A stretch of 64,000 nt of DNA from NCBI RefSeq assembly GCF_009674625.1, contig NZ_WKJQ01000001.1:2914001-2978000 (forward strand), in the 5' to 3' direction. Source of the DNA: Haloferax marinum. GTDB lineage: Archaea; Halobacteriota; Halobacteria; Halobacteriales; Haloferacaceae. How positions within the stretch are numbered: position 1 is the stretch's first letter; each line of letters starts with the position of its first letter. Below the pieces are notes generated by a model. It did no database searches. It had not been told where the DNA came from and saw only the letters and a program-made list of their open reading frames with translations. Positions 53,075-62,475 of the stretch are shown piece by piece. The translations under genes were made by a program, and so were the position numbers.

Positions 53075-54787
53075 ATGGACGACGACCTTCGAGAGCGCGT
53101 CGAGCGAGAGGCGGAGAAACACGCACTCCTCAACGCGGTCAAACACGACAGCGACGCCGATGTGGGCGCTATCATGGGCCCGCTGATGGGCGAGAACCCC
53201 GACTTCCGACAGCACGGCGGTGAGATTCCGGGACTCATCGGGCCCGTCGTCGCGGAGGTCAACCAGCTTTCGAACGCCGACAAGCGTGCGCGACTGGAGG
53301 AACTCGCCCCCGAAGAACTCGCGGAGATGGAAGCCGAAGACGAAGCAGACGAGTCGCTGCTTCCGGACCTCCCGAACGCCGACGAGTACGACGAGATTCG
53401 GATGCGTGCCGCGCCGAACCCCAACGGTCCGTGGCACCTCGGCCACGCTCGCATGCCCGCAGTCATCGGGACGTACAAGGAGATGTACGATGGCTCCTTT
53501 ATCGTCCGCTTCGACGACACCGACCCCGAGACGAAGCGTCCCGACCTGAGCGCCTACGACGCCATCCTCGAAGATATCGCATTCCTCGGCTTCGAACCCG
53601 ACGACGTCATCCGTGCCTCCGACCGGGTCGAGACCTACTACGACCACGCCCGCGAACTCATCGAGATGGGCGGTGCGTACACCTGTTCGTGCTCGGGTGA
53701 GGAGTTCTCGAACCTGAAGAACAACGCCAAGCCGTGTCCCCACCGCGACAAGGACAGCGAGACGACCCTCGACGAGTTCGAAAAGATGGTCGCCGGCGAG
53801 TACTCCTCCGGCGAGATGGTCCTCCGCGTCAAGACGGACATCGAGCACAAGAACCCCGCCCTCCGCGACTGGGTCGCCTTCCGGATGATAGACACGCCGC
53901 ACCCACGCGAGGAGGCCGAAGACTACCGCGCGTGGCCCATGCTCGACTTCCAGTCCGGTGTCGACGACCACCTCACGGGTGTCACCCACATCATCCGTGG
54001 CATCGACCTGCAGGACTCCGCGAAGCGCCAGCGATTCGTCTACGACTACTTCGGCTGGGAGTACCCCGAGGTCATCCACTGGGGCCACGTGCAGGTCGAC
54101 GACTACGACGTGAAGATGTCCACGTCGAGCATCAAGGAACTCATCGACGCCGGCGAACTCGACGGCTGGGACGACCCGCGCGTCCCGACCATCAAGAGTC
54201 TTCGACGCCGCGGTATCCGCGGACAGGCCATCGTCGACGCGATGGTCGCACTCGGCACCTCGACGTCGAACGTCGACCTCTCGATGTCCTCTATCTACGC
54301 GAACAACCGCGACCTCGTCGACGACGAGACGGACCGCTACTTCCTCGTCCGCGATGGACAGGAGTTCGCTATCGAAGGCGGCCCCGACGTCGCCCACCCG
54401 CCGCTTCACCCGAGTTTCGAAGACCGAGGCACGCGCGACATCCCGGTCGGCGATAGCGTCCTCCTCGAATCGGGCGACGTCCCCGCCGAGGGCGACCGCG
54501 TCTGGCTGAAAGGCTTCGGCGCAGTTCGCCGCGAGGACGACACGCTCGTCGCGACTGGTGACGACTTGGACGTCGTCCGCGAGGGCGACGTGGCCGTGAT
54601 TCACTGGGCACCCACCGACGGCGTCTCGGTGCGGATGCGCACCATGGACGAAGACGTACTGGGTGTCGCCGAACCCGACTTCGGTGACGTACCGGTGGAC
54701 GAACTCGTGCAGTTCGAACGCGTCGGATTCGTCCGCGTGGACGAACGCGACAGCGACGAGACGCTCGTCTACTTCGCGCACAAGTAA
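53075..54787 (+). CDS. gltX: Glutamyl-tRNA synthetase, archaeal type
   Basis: A 570-residue class I synthetase. The N-terminal ~105 residues are the archaeal helical extension, then PNPNGPWHLGHAR contains HLGH, the HIGH motif (near 120). The cysteine set CSCSGEEF and CPHRD (near 205-225) may bind zinc, and VKMSTSSIKE (near 347) is the KMSKS loop. The C-terminal beta-barrel domains mark the archaeal/eukaryotic GluRS branch. Archaeal GluRS often charges both tRNA-Glu and tRNA-Gln. A GTTTTTAG box at 53044-53051 is 27 nt before the ATG, in a 243-bp spacer. Confidence 0.96.
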   Translation: MDDDLRERVEREAEKHALLNAVKHDSDADVGAIMGPLMGENPDFRQHGGEIPGLIGPVVAEVNQLSNADKRARLEELAPEELAEMEAEDEADESLLPDLPNADEYDEIRMRAAPNPNGPWHLGHARMPAVIGTYKEMYDGSFIVRFDDTDPETKRPDLSAYDAILEDIAFLGFEPDDVIRASDRVETYYDHARELIEMGGAYTCSCSGEEFSNLKNNAKPCPHRDKDSETTLDEFEKMVAGEYSSGEMVLRVKTDIEHKNPALRDWVAFRMIDTPHPREEAEDYRAWPMLDFQSGVDDHLTGVTHIIRGIDLQDSAKRQRFVYDYFGWEYPEVIHWGHVQVDDYDVKMSTSSIKELIDAGELDGWDDPRVPTIKSLRRRGIRGQAIVDAMVALGTSTSNVDLSMSSIYANNRDLVDDETDRYFLVRDGQEFAIEGGPDVAHPPLHPSFEDRGTRDIPVGDSVLLESGDVPAEGDRVWLKGFGAVRREDDTLVATGDDLDVVREGDVAVIHWAPTDGVSVRMRTMDEDVLGVAEPDFGDVPVDELVQFERVGFVRVDERDSDETLVYFAHK

Positions 54788-54868
54788 CGCCGGTCTGGTC
54801 GGCACAGACCACGCGAACGATTTCTCGACACGGACACTCGTTTTACCGCCGCCCGCGTAGGGCGACTC

Positions 54869-55495
54869 GTGACCCTCGTAGACCTGACGCGCCGCGTCGA
54901 ATCCGGCATGCCGACGTATCCTGGTGACCCACCGGTTTCGGTCGAATCACACGCCGACTTCGACGCAGACGGCTACCGCGTCTCCCGGCTCGAACTCGGC
55001 AGTCATGCGGGCACTCACGTGGATGCTCCCGCGCACACCGAACCCGACGGTGCGACCCTCGACACCTTCTCGGTCGAAGAGCTTCGGGTCTCGGCCCGTC
55101 TGGTCGACTGCCGCGACGTCGGCGCGAACGAACTCGTCGGGCCAGACGCGGTTCCGACCGACCTCGACCCGTCGGTTCAGTGTCTCGTGTTCCGGACGGG
55201 ATGGGAAGACGAGTGGGGAACCGACCGGATGGCCGACCATCCCGCACTCGCGCCCGAGACGGGGAGCGTCTGTGCTGAGCGTGGACTCTCGGTCGCTATC
55301 GACGCACTCAGTCCCGACCCGACCGGTGGGTCCGAAGTTCCCGTCCACCACGCGATTCTCGGTGCGGGCCGATTCATCGTCGAGAATCTCTGTGGACTGG
55401 ACGTCCTTCCGACCGACCGGCCGTTCGAGTTGTTCGTCATGCCGCTTCGGGTCGACGCTGACGGTGCGCCCGCCCGCGTCGTCGCGGAGATTTAA
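54869..55495 (+). CDS. Cyclase-family protein (kynurenine formamidase-like metal hydrolase)
   Basis: The 208 residues match the cyclase (PF04199-type) family: VDLTRRVESGMPTYPGDP at the N-terminus and the metal motif LGSHAGTHVDAPAHTE (near residue 48, HxGTHxDxPxH), with further VHHAILGAGRFIVENLCGL near the C-terminus. Members hydrolyse N-formylkynurenine, isatin or similar amides, so the substrate is open. The GTG at 54869 is 26 nt after a CGTTTTACC box, so a leaderless start is likely. Confidence 0.92.
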   Translation: MTLVDLTRRVESGMPTYPGDPPVSVESHADFDADGYRVSRLELGSHAGTHVDAPAHTEPDGATLDTFSVEELRVSARLVDCRDVGANELVGPDAVPTDLDPSVQCLVFRTGWEDEWGTDRMADHPALAPETGSVCAERGLSVAIDALSPDPTGGSEVPVHHAILGAGRFIVENLCGLDVLPTDRPFELFVMPLRVDADGAPARVVAEI

Positions 55496-55548
55496 GTCGG
55501 AAGACGGGACGAACGTCGGTTACAACAGCACGGCACCGACGAACCCGA

Positions 55549-56028
55549 TTACAACACGACTGCGATTACGAATCCGACGAGCATCGACAGCGTGAGCAGC
55601 ACCTGAACGACAGAGGACGCGAGCACGCCAATCGTCGTGTAGAGCGCGCGCCGTCCGCTCTCTTCGACGTCTTCGTGTTCGAGATATTCGACGACGAAGA
55701 CCGTCCCCGCGACGCCGAGAACCAACCCAATGGGGCCGAGGACGAACAACAGGACGAACCCGACTGCCCCGGCGAGAATCGACGTCCGAGTCGATGCACC
55801 GCCGACACGAGCAGCGATGACGCCAGCACCGTAGTCGGTGACGATAGCGACGACGCCAGCGAGGAGCAGACTGAACACCCAAAGCAGGCCTGGGTCGGAG
55901 AACCCGGTCGACCACCAGTAGACGAGGACGCCGACCACCGAGAGAATCGCACCGGGGAGGAACGGCAGGACGCTCCCGACGACACCGACGACGAGGAGGG
56001 CGAGGGCCACCCAGAAGAACAGGTCCAT
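55549..56028 (-). CDS. DUF456-family membrane protein
   Basis: A 159-residue protein with four to five helices (near residues 3-20, 25-42, 47-64, 80-108 and 130-155). The GSVLPFLPGAILSVVGVLVYWW segment and the VTDYGAGVIAARVGGASTRTSILAGAVGFVLLF stretch carry the small-residue glycine pattern of DUF456 proteins. The longer frame to 56079 adds residues without similarity. Function unknown. It is divergent from the ferredoxin gene. Confidence 0.88.
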   Translation of the reverse strand: MDLFFWVALALLVVGVVGSVLPFLPGAILSVVGVLVYWWSTGFSDPGLLWVFSLLLAGVVAIVTDYGAGVIAARVGGASTRTSILAGAVGFVLLFVLGPIGLVLGVAGTVFVVEYLEHEDVEESGRRALYTTIGVLASSVVQVLLTLSMLVGFVIAVVL

Positions 56029-56054
56029 ACACTCCAGTTGGGACCGGGGCGTAA

Positions 56055-56462
<408 letters not shown>

Positions 56463-56590
56463 TCGGGACAGCGTCAGTTCCGTTCGGGTCGTCTGCCCAG
56501 TCGAGAGCGACAGCCCTCGCTGAATTTCCAACCGGGTAGCACAAAAGATTATTATGAATCTGAGCTAGCACTAAGTAGAGAGTGTTCTCA

Positions 56591-57466
56591 ATGCACACGG
56601 TGGTATTAACGAAAGGTGTCCCCGATTTTCGCGAGGGACAGGTATCGTTCGACGAAAACGGGCATCTCGAACGGGGGAAGACGCCCACGGTGATGAATCC
56701 AAACGACAAGTTCGCACTGGAGGCCGCACTCCAGACGCGCGTTCGACACGGTGGCAACGTCAGCCTGATGAGTATGGGTCCACCCGGCTACAAAGAAGTC
56801 CTCCAGGAGGGGATGGAGACGGTGTACGCCGACGACCTCTATCTCGTCTCGGACCGAGAGATGGCCGCTGCCGACACGTGGGCGACGGCGATTACGCTCA
56901 GCGCGGCTATCGAGAATATGGACGAGATGCCAGATATCGTCTTTGCAGGATTCAAGACGGCCGACGGTGAGACGGGCCACACTGGTCCACAGGCGAACTG
57001 GTGTCTCGACATGCCGCTCGTCACCCACGTCATCTCGCTCGACATCGACGAAGAAGAACGAACGCTCCGAGCGAAGCGACTCGTCGAAGGCGACATCGAG
57101 GAGATAGAGACGGTCGAAGTCTCGCTTCCAGCGTTCGTCGTCACGGACCCCGAATTCGTGCCGTCGTATCGAACGGCCGGCGAGCGACTCACGCTGAAAG
57201 ACCTTCGGGCGGAGACGCAAGCGCGTGCACCCGACTACGAAGACTATCTGACGGTGTGGGACCACGCCGACATCAACGTCGACCCGGACTACATCGGCCT
57301 CGACGGCTCGCCGACTATCGTCTCGTCTGTCGACCCCATCCCCAAAGCGCCGGCAGAGCGTGAGGCGACGATGGTCGACCCGAGCGACACCGAGGGAATG
57401 ACCGAGGTGCTCGAAGCGATGCAGTCGGCAGTCGGTGGCGACGCCACTGCGGCGGAGGGTGACTGA
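56591..57466 (+). CDS. etfB: Electron transfer flavoprotein beta subunit (EtfB/FixA)
   Basis: The 291-residue protein shows the family signature VYADDLYLVSD, a nucleotide loop FKTADGETGHTGPQ (near residue 120) and TVVLTKGVPDF at the start. With EtfA it carries electrons from acyl-CoA dehydrogenases to ETF-quinone oxidoreductase, or takes part in FixABCX electron bifurcation. It runs in the order etfB-etfA-fixC with 2-nt spacing or overlap. The ATG at 56591 was preferred to a GTG three codons earlier. Confidence 0.93.
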   Translation: MHTVVLTKGVPDFREGQVSFDENGHLERGKTPTVMNPNDKFALEAALQTRVRHGGNVSLMSMGPPGYKEVLQEGMETVYADDLYLVSDREMAAADTWATAITLSAAIENMDEMPDIVFAGFKTADGETGHTGPQANWCLDMPLVTHVISLDIDEEERTLRAKRLVEGDIEEIETVEVSLPAFVVTDPEFVPSYRTAGERLTLKDLRAETQARAPDYEDYLTVWDHADINVDPDYIGLDGSPTIVSSVDPIPKAPAEREATMVDPSDTEGMTEVLEAMQSAVGGDATAAEGD

Positions 57467-57468
57467 CC

Positions 57469-59163
57469 ATGACTGAGTTCGACCCCGGCGAGTACGAAAT
57501 CTCGGAGCTCGGTCCAGCACTCAAAGACATCGAGGACGTCGGTGAGTTAGAGGAGATTCTCCAGGCCGAACACCGCGGACAGAACCGCGCGCCCGTCGTC
57601 GCACTCATCGAGAGTCGTATCGAGAAGTTCTCCGAAGACGACGAAGAACCGGCCGACGCCGGCAGTCTCGACCTCGGTTCGATGAGTACGGCCGACGTGG
57701 GCAACGCCCTCCAGAGCATCGACGAAATCGACGAACTCGAAGCACTGCTCGAACGCGAGGAGTCGGGCGAAGACAGAGGTGCAGTCAAGCGCCTCGTCCA
57801 GAAGCGCATCGACTCGGTGCAAGGAAGCGACGAGGAGGATACGGTCGTCGAAGTCGACGAGCGGTCGCCCGAAGAACGACACCCCGACCTCGACCACCCG
57901 ACGCGCGACAAACGACACGTTCGTTCGCTCCACGGCGGCGTCTACGAGGATATGTGGGTGTACTGTGAGACGCAGGCGGGCGAACTCATCGACGTGTCGA
58001 AAGAGATGCTCGGCAAGGCGCGCGAACTGATGGACCAGTACAACGACGACTACGACGAAGACGAACGCGTCGTCGCCGTTCTCATCGGGTCGGACGTGTC
58101 GAAACACGTCGACGACGTCATCGCCTACGGTGCGGACGTGGTCGTCGTCCGCGAAGACGAGCGACTCGGTCGCTTCCAGCACAAACCGTACACGGAGATA
58201 TTCTGTGACATGGCCCGCGCCGGTGCGAGTCACACCGGCGGCGAGGTGACGGGTGGCCGCGACGAAGAGTGGCGCGACTACGACAAACCGCGCTACACGC
58301 TCTTTCCGGCGACGAACAACGGCCGTGACCTCTCGGCGCTGGTACAGGCGGAACTCGACTCCGGACTCGCCAGCGACTGTTCGGGGCTCTACATCAAGAA
58401 CCAGGTCATCTCGAACCCCGTCAAGACCGGCGTCGCCGGCGAGAAAAAGGAGTTCGAGCGTGTGCTTCACATGAAGCGCCCGGACTTCTCGGGATTCGAG
58501 TACTCCACGATTCTCTGTATCGACAACCCAACCAGGGAGTTCCATCCACAGGGTGGGTCGGTCATCCCCGGAAGTTTCGACATCCCCGAGGCCGACCCAG
58601 AACGCGAGGGAGTCGTCGTCGAACACGACGCGCCGCTCGACGACGACTGGTTCCGTGTCGACGTGACCGACTTCGACCAGTTGGACGAAGGAATCGACCT
58701 GACTGGACACGAGGTCATCGTCGCTTTCGGCCGGGGTATCGGTGACGACCCGACGAAAGGCGTCGAACTCGTGTTAGAACTCGCAGAGCAGTTCGAAGAC
58801 GCCGAAGTCGGCGTCACCCGTGGTATCGTCACGGGGTCGTTCCAGTTCGACGGCCACGTCGAGCAGTACACCCACGAAGACAGACAGATCGGAGAGACCG
58901 GACAGGTCGTCGCGCCCAAACTGTACATCGCGGCGGGCATCTCCGGTGCGATTCAACACAAGGTCGGCGTGGACGAGTCGGATACCGTCGTCGCCATCAA
59001 CACCGACCCGAACGCACGCATTCGCGACTTCTCCGACTACTTCATCGAAGGCGACCTGTTCGAGGTCCTGCCGCGACTGACGCAAGCACTGAAAGACGGA
59101 CGATTCGAGGAAGCACTCGCCACCGATGGCAGTGGTGCGACCGACCGAGGTGACTCCCAATGA
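57469..59163 (+). CDS. etfA: Electron transfer flavoprotein alpha subunit (EtfA/FixB) with duplicated N-terminal repeat
   Basis: At 564 residues this is about 240 longer than a usual EtfA. The conserved part starts near residue 160 (VYEDMWVYCETQAGEL) and ends in the FAD-binding QIGETGQVVAPKLYIAAGISGAIQH (near 474), the family hallmark, and INTDPNARI. Before it, residues ~11-54 and ~74-117 are two copies of a ~44-residue helical unit (DxxELExLLxxE..G..R..V..LIxxRI). An acidic linker joins them. The unit may bind a partner or DNA/RNA, but no function is known to me. It begins 2 nt after etfB and overlaps fixC by 4 nt. Confidence 0.92.
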   Translation: MTEFDPGEYEISELGPALKDIEDVGELEEILQAEHRGQNRAPVVALIESRIEKFSEDDEEPADAGSLDLGSMSTADVGNALQSIDEIDELEALLEREESGEDRGAVKRLVQKRIDSVQGSDEEDTVVEVDERSPEERHPDLDHPTRDKRHVRSLHGGVYEDMWVYCETQAGELIDVSKEMLGKARELMDQYNDDYDEDERVVAVLIGSDVSKHVDDVIAYGADVVVVREDERLGRFQHKPYTEIFCDMARAGASHTGGEVTGGRDEEWRDYDKPRYTLFPATNNGRDLSALVQAELDSGLASDCSGLYIKNQVISNPVKTGVAGEKKEFERVLHMKRPDFSGFEYSTILCIDNPTREFHPQGGSVIPGSFDIPEADPEREGVVVEHDAPLDDDWFRVDVTDFDQLDEGIDLTGHEVIVAFGRGIGDDPTKGVELVLELAEQFEDAEVGVTRGIVTGSFQFDGHVEQYTHEDRQIGETGQVVAPKLYIAAGISGAIQHKVGVDESDTVVAINTDPNARIRDFSDYFIEGDLFEVLPRLTQALKDGRFEEALATDGSGATDRGDSQ

Positions 59164-60824
59164 GTGAGTACGAACATTACGAAGCAATCGTCGTCGGGAC
59201 CGGACCCGGCGGTGCGGCCGCAGCAGCGACGTTCGCCAACTACGGAATCGAGACGCTCGTCCTCGAACGCGGTGTCGAAGGCGGGTCGAAGAACGTCTCC
59301 GGCGGCCTCATCTACGCGGAAGAGTCCGCGCCCTACACTATCGACGACCTGTTCCCCGGATTCCGTGAAGAGGCGTCGGAGCGGCCGATTACGGACTATC
59401 AAATCCACAACATCGCCGGCGACAAGGTGGAGTCGTACGACCTGACGAAACTCCACGAACACGACACCGAGTGGTCCGACTCCGTCCTCCGACGGAAGAT
59501 GGACTCGTGGCTCGAAGACCGAGTCCACGAACGAGCGCGTGAGACGGGTGGTGGACTGCTGACTGGCGTCCACGTCAACGGCCTGCTCCGCGAGGAGGGG
59601 AAGATTATCGGCGTCACGACCGACGAACTCGACCCGATTACGGCCGACGTCATCGTCGCCGCCGACGGGGTGAACTCCGAACTCGCCCGCGACGCAGGCT
59701 TGATGGACTGGGACGAACCCGAAGAGTGGTTCCAGGGCGTGAAAGCCGTCGTCGACATGCCGGCAGACGTCATCGCCGAACGCTTCGATATCGACGAAGA
59801 CGAGGGTGTAGCACATCTGTTCTCGGGCGACCTGTTCCAGGGCGTCCGCGGCGGTGGGTTCCTCTACACGAACCGAGAGACGCTCTCGCTGGGGACCGTC
59901 TTCCACCTCGACAGCATCGTCGCCGAGCAAGCAGAACCACACGAACTCTTAGACGCCATGTTGACGCACCCACTGCTCGGCCAGTGGTTGGGTGACGACT
60001 ACACGGAACTGGAGTACAGCGCGAAACTCGTCCCCGACTCGAAGAAGGTGGCACTGCGCGAACCACACTTCGGCCGCCTCCTCGTCGTCGGCGACGCCGC
60101 TGGCCAGATGCAAGCACAGGGGCCAATCATCAAAGGGATGAACCACGCCGTCACGGCAGGTGCACTCGCGGCCGAAGCGTACGCAGAGGCGAAAGCCCGG
60201 AGCGAACCCGAGAAGGCGGGGTCGCACTACGCCAAGAAACTCCGGACCGAAGGCGTGATGCAGAAACTCCGGCCGCGTGGCTACGAGATGATGCGCGGCA
60301 TCACCGAAGGCGAGACCGTGTCGGGAGTCGTCGATTCGGTCCTCAAATCTTCGGTCGGCCGGTTCGGAATTCGTGCGATGTCGGGACAGCTCGAACGGCT
60401 CTACAACACCCCGTCACTCACGTCGATGATTCCGGACACACAGACGCCCTACGTGACGCTACCGACGGTCATCGGAGAGGAACTGGGGACGCCCGTCACC
60501 GGGACGAGTTCGGTGACCCCACCGAGCCTCGAAGAACGAATCGGTGACCTGACCTACGACACCGACATCGGAAAGCCACACATCAAACTACTCGACAACT
60601 CCTACGAGGCGAGCGGTGCAGCGGTGTCGGCCTGTCCCGTCTCTGCAGTCGGGTTCGGAGGCGGTTGTTACCGCGAAGAAGTCGTCCGGACGAACGGCTC
60701 CGAAGAGCGCGTCGTCAGTCTCGACACCCAACCGTGTGTCGAGTGCGGGACGTGCGCCGTCGTCGCCGACACCGACTGGGAACACCCACGCGGCAACAAG
60801 GGTGTCGAGTTCAAGTGGGGATGA
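59160..60824 (+). CDS. fixC: ETF-quinone oxidoreductase (FixC) fused to a FixX-type ferredoxin domain
   Basis: The N-terminal ~430 residues are a GR2-type FAD protein: VVGTGPGGAAAAATFANYG (near residue 10), the FAD motif VVGDAAGQMQAQGPIIKGMNHAV (near 307) and quinone-site-like segments. The C-terminal ~80 residues (from KLLDNSYEASGAAVSACPV) carry the FixX ferredoxin: CPVSAVGFGGGCY and CVECGTC. In many bacteria fixC and fixX are separate, so this is a fusion. It passes electrons from EtfAB to membrane quinone. The gene overlaps etfA by 4 nt. Confidence 0.93.
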   Translation: MSEYEHYEAIVVGTGPGGAAAAATFANYGIETLVLERGVEGGSKNVSGGLIYAEESAPYTIDDLFPGFREEASERPITDYQIHNIAGDKVESYDLTKLHEHDTEWSDSVLRRKMDSWLEDRVHERARETGGGLLTGVHVNGLLREEGKIIGVTTDELDPITADVIVAADGVNSELARDAGLMDWDEPEEWFQGVKAVVDMPADVIAERFDIDEDEGVAHLFSGDLFQGVRGGGFLYTNRETLSLGTVFHLDSIVAEQAEPHELLDAMLTHPLLGQWLGDDYTELEYSAKLVPDSKKVALREPHFGRLLVVGDAAGQMQAQGPIIKGMNHAVTAGALAAEAYAEAKARSEPEKAGSHYAKKLRTEGVMQKLRPRGYEMMRGITEGETVSGVVDSVLKSSVGRFGIRAMSGQLERLYNTPSLTSMIPDTQTPYVTLPTVIGEELGTPVTGTSSVTPPSLEERIGDLTYDTDIGKPHIKLLDNSYEASGAAVSACPVSAVGFGGGCYREEVVRTNGSEERVVSLDTQPCVECGTCAVVADTDWEHPRGNKGVEFKWG

Positions 60825-60828
60825 GTCG

Positions 60829-61269
60829 GTGACCGGTGACATCGCACAGACCAAGCGGTCCGAAGACAGTGACCACGCAACCGGCCGGGAGCGCGACCCG
60901 GAGCACGTCCGGTTCGGCGAGCGTGTTCGCTCGCTCGCTGTCGAGGCTCGACGAGAACGCCAGCAGTTCGACCCGCCGTCGGAGTCGGCGGCCGACGAGC
61001 GAGCACTGGCGTGTGCACGTGATGGCGTCGGCCCGGCCGTCTCGCTGTACATCGAAGCACGGACCGGCGGCACCATGGTCGAGTTCACCCGCGAGGAGTT
61101 CCGACTCCTTCAGCGTGCGCTCAACGATTGGTTGACACTGTACGCCCGGTGTTACGGCGTCGACCTCGACGCCGATTTCACCATCAGAGAGGCCGCAGAG
61201 GTGCTCTTGCGAACGCACAACATCCTCGACACGGCGCAACTCTTGACCTGCGTCCCCGAGCGCTACTGA
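60829..61269 (+). CDS. Unknown protein after the etf-fix genes
   Basis: A 146-residue soluble protein with a charged N-terminus (residues ~1-55, Arg/Glu/Asp-rich) and a helical C-terminal half (FTREEFRLLQRALNDWLTLYARCYGVDLDADFTIREAAEVLLRT). The GTG at 60829 is in the right frame and follows the fixC stop by 4 nt. The longer open frame upstream lies inside fixC. Its place at the end of the etf cluster suggests a link to electron transfer, but no family or motif was recognised. Confidence 0.7.
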   Translation: MTGDIAQTKRSEDSDHATGRERDPEHVRFGERVRSLAVEARRERQQFDPPSESAADERALACARDGVGPAVSLYIEARTGGTMVEFTREEFRLLQRALNDWLTLYARCYGVDLDADFTIREAAEVLLRTHNILDTAQLLTCVPERY

Positions 61270-61292
61270 GGGACGCGCGGCCACCGTGTCAT

Positions 61293-61423
61293 TTCGGTTT
61301 GGGTCGGCGTCTTCGGTTTCGGTCGGCGTCTTCGGTTTCGGTCGGCATCTTCGGTTTCGGTCGGCGTCTTCGGTTTCGGTCGGCATCTTCGGTTGGGCCA
61401 GTATCTTCGGTTGGGCCAGTATC
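61293..61423 (+). repeat. 18-19 bp minisatellite
   Basis: Five 19-bp units starting at 61293, 61312, 61331, 61350 and 61369 have consensus TTCGGTTTCGGTCGGCRTC. Two 18-bp units (61388 and 61406) read TTCGGTTGGGCCAGTATC. The lengths are not multiples of three, so it is not coding. Every unit starts TTCGGTT and ends in TC. It begins 23 bp after the preceding gene, in the 242-bp spacer before the winged-helix/GNAT gene. Confidence 0.85.
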
Positions 61424-61481
61424 GACCCCGGATTCGTCCTGAGTGGCCGGTTCTGTCAGCAACCAATCAATCACGAACAAC

Positions 61482-61490
61482 AATTATTAA
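61482..61490 (+). promoter_or_regulatory. TATA-like box for the winged-helix/GNAT gene
   Basis: AATTATTAA is centred 26 nt before the ATG at 61512, so a leaderless transcript is likely. Confidence 0.5.
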
Positions 61491-61511
61491 CTAGGCCTGT
61501 GAGTGTGTACC

Positions 61512-62246
61512 ATGGAAGTTACTGACAGTCTCAACTTCGGGCACAAAGACCGCAAAGACATCTACGAATACATCGAGAGTCACGGCACTGTCAGAGAAGA
61601 CGAGGTGCGACGGGCGCTCAACTTCGAACCGGCGGCCCTCGGTGCGCACCTCACGATTCTGCGACGAGACGGGTACATCCGCAAGGTGGGCAAACACGTC
61701 GAAGTCGCCTACGCACGAGAGACAGAAGAGACGGCCGAACTCGACGGTATCGAGGTGAAGATTCGGATGGCACAGGACGTGGACTTAGAGAGTCTCGTCG
61801 ACGCCATCCACGAAGTCGCCGACGAAGGGCGGTACATCGAAGCCGAGACAGTCGCCGACGTCCTCGACCACGAGGAAGTCGTCCTCCGACACAACGACGT
61901 GAGTTCTCGGATGGTGTTCGTCGCCACCGTCGGCGACGAACTCGCAGGGTGGGTCCACCTCGACTTACCCGAAGCCGAGAAACTGAGCCACACGGCCGTC
62001 CTCACGGTCGGAACCCGACCGGAGTACCGCGGGCACGGCATCGGAAGTCGGCTACTCGAAAAAGGAGTTAGCTGGGCACGCGAACACGGGTTCGAGAAAC
62101 TGTACAACAGCGTCCCGGCGACGAACGAGACTGCCATCGGATTCCTCGAAGGCCACGGGTGGGAGACCGAAGCGGTCCGCGAGGACCACTACAAGATAGA
62201 CGGCGAGTACGTCGACGAAGTGATGATGGCCGTCACGCTTCGATAG
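61512..62246 (+). CDS. Winged-helix - GNAT acetyltransferase fusion
   Basis: A 244-residue protein. Residues ~1-75 are a winged-helix fold (KDRKDIYEYIESHGTVREDEVRRALNFEPAALGAHLTILRRDGYIRKVG). Residues ~85-244 are a GNAT domain with the acetyl-CoA loop VGTRPEYRGHGIGSRLLEKG (near 163-182) and NETAIGFLEGHGWETE. A DNA-binding domain joined to an acetyltransferase recalls MarR-GNAT fusions in bacteria, which may acetylate a small ligand or protein. Target unknown. It has its own TATA box. Confidence 0.85.
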   Translation: MEVTDSLNFGHKDRKDIYEYIESHGTVREDEVRRALNFEPAALGAHLTILRRDGYIRKVGKHVEVAYARETEETAELDGIEVKIRMAQDVDLESLVDAIHEVADEGRYIEAETVADVLDHEEVVLRHNDVSSRMVFVATVGDELAGWVHLDLPEAEKLSHTAVLTVGTRPEYRGHGIGSRLLEKGVSWAREHGFEKLYNSVPATNETAIGFLEGHGWETEAVREDHYKIDGEYVDEVMMAVTLR

Positions 62247-62254
62247 CCTGCCCC

Positions 62255-62419
62255 CTACGACCAGTTCTTTTCTGCACCGTCGAGCGGTTCAGCGACGACG
62301 CCGTCCTGTTGGACGAGCGCACGCGCGTGTGACGTACAGACGTCTCTGTCGTCGTCCCACGGGATGTAGAGTCTGACCGCCGCGACGTTCTCGCAGTCCG
62401 CCTCACTACACTCGGCCAT
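62255..62419 (-). CDS. 54-residue zinc-finger small protein
   Basis: A short reading frame with four likely zinc ligands: Cys4 and Cys9 (AECSEADCENV) and Cys28 and His31 (RDVCTSHARALV). The C-terminus is acidic and ends KNWS. A GAGGTG Shine-Dalgarno sequence sits about 6 nt before the ATG at 62419. The codon use and composition match haloarchaeal proteins, and such one-domain zinc micro-proteins are known in haloarchaea as possible RNA- or protein-binders. It fits tightly between the GNAT gene (convergent, 8-bp gap) and tmcA (upstream on the same strand). Confidence 0.72.
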   Translation of the reverse strand: MAECSEADCENVAAVRLYIPWDDDRDVCTSHARALVQQDGVVAEPLDGAEKNWS

Positions 62420-62475
62420 ACGCACACCTCGTCGCGCACGAGTATCGGTGTACCGCCGCCCGAGGTCGCCCTCGA

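Noticed and set aside
53048..54805. 585-codon open frame on the minus strand opposite gltX
   Set aside because: It covers a clearly identified GluRS gene. High GC at third codon positions removes stops from the opposite strand. Its translation is rich in Val, Asp and Arg without any domain.
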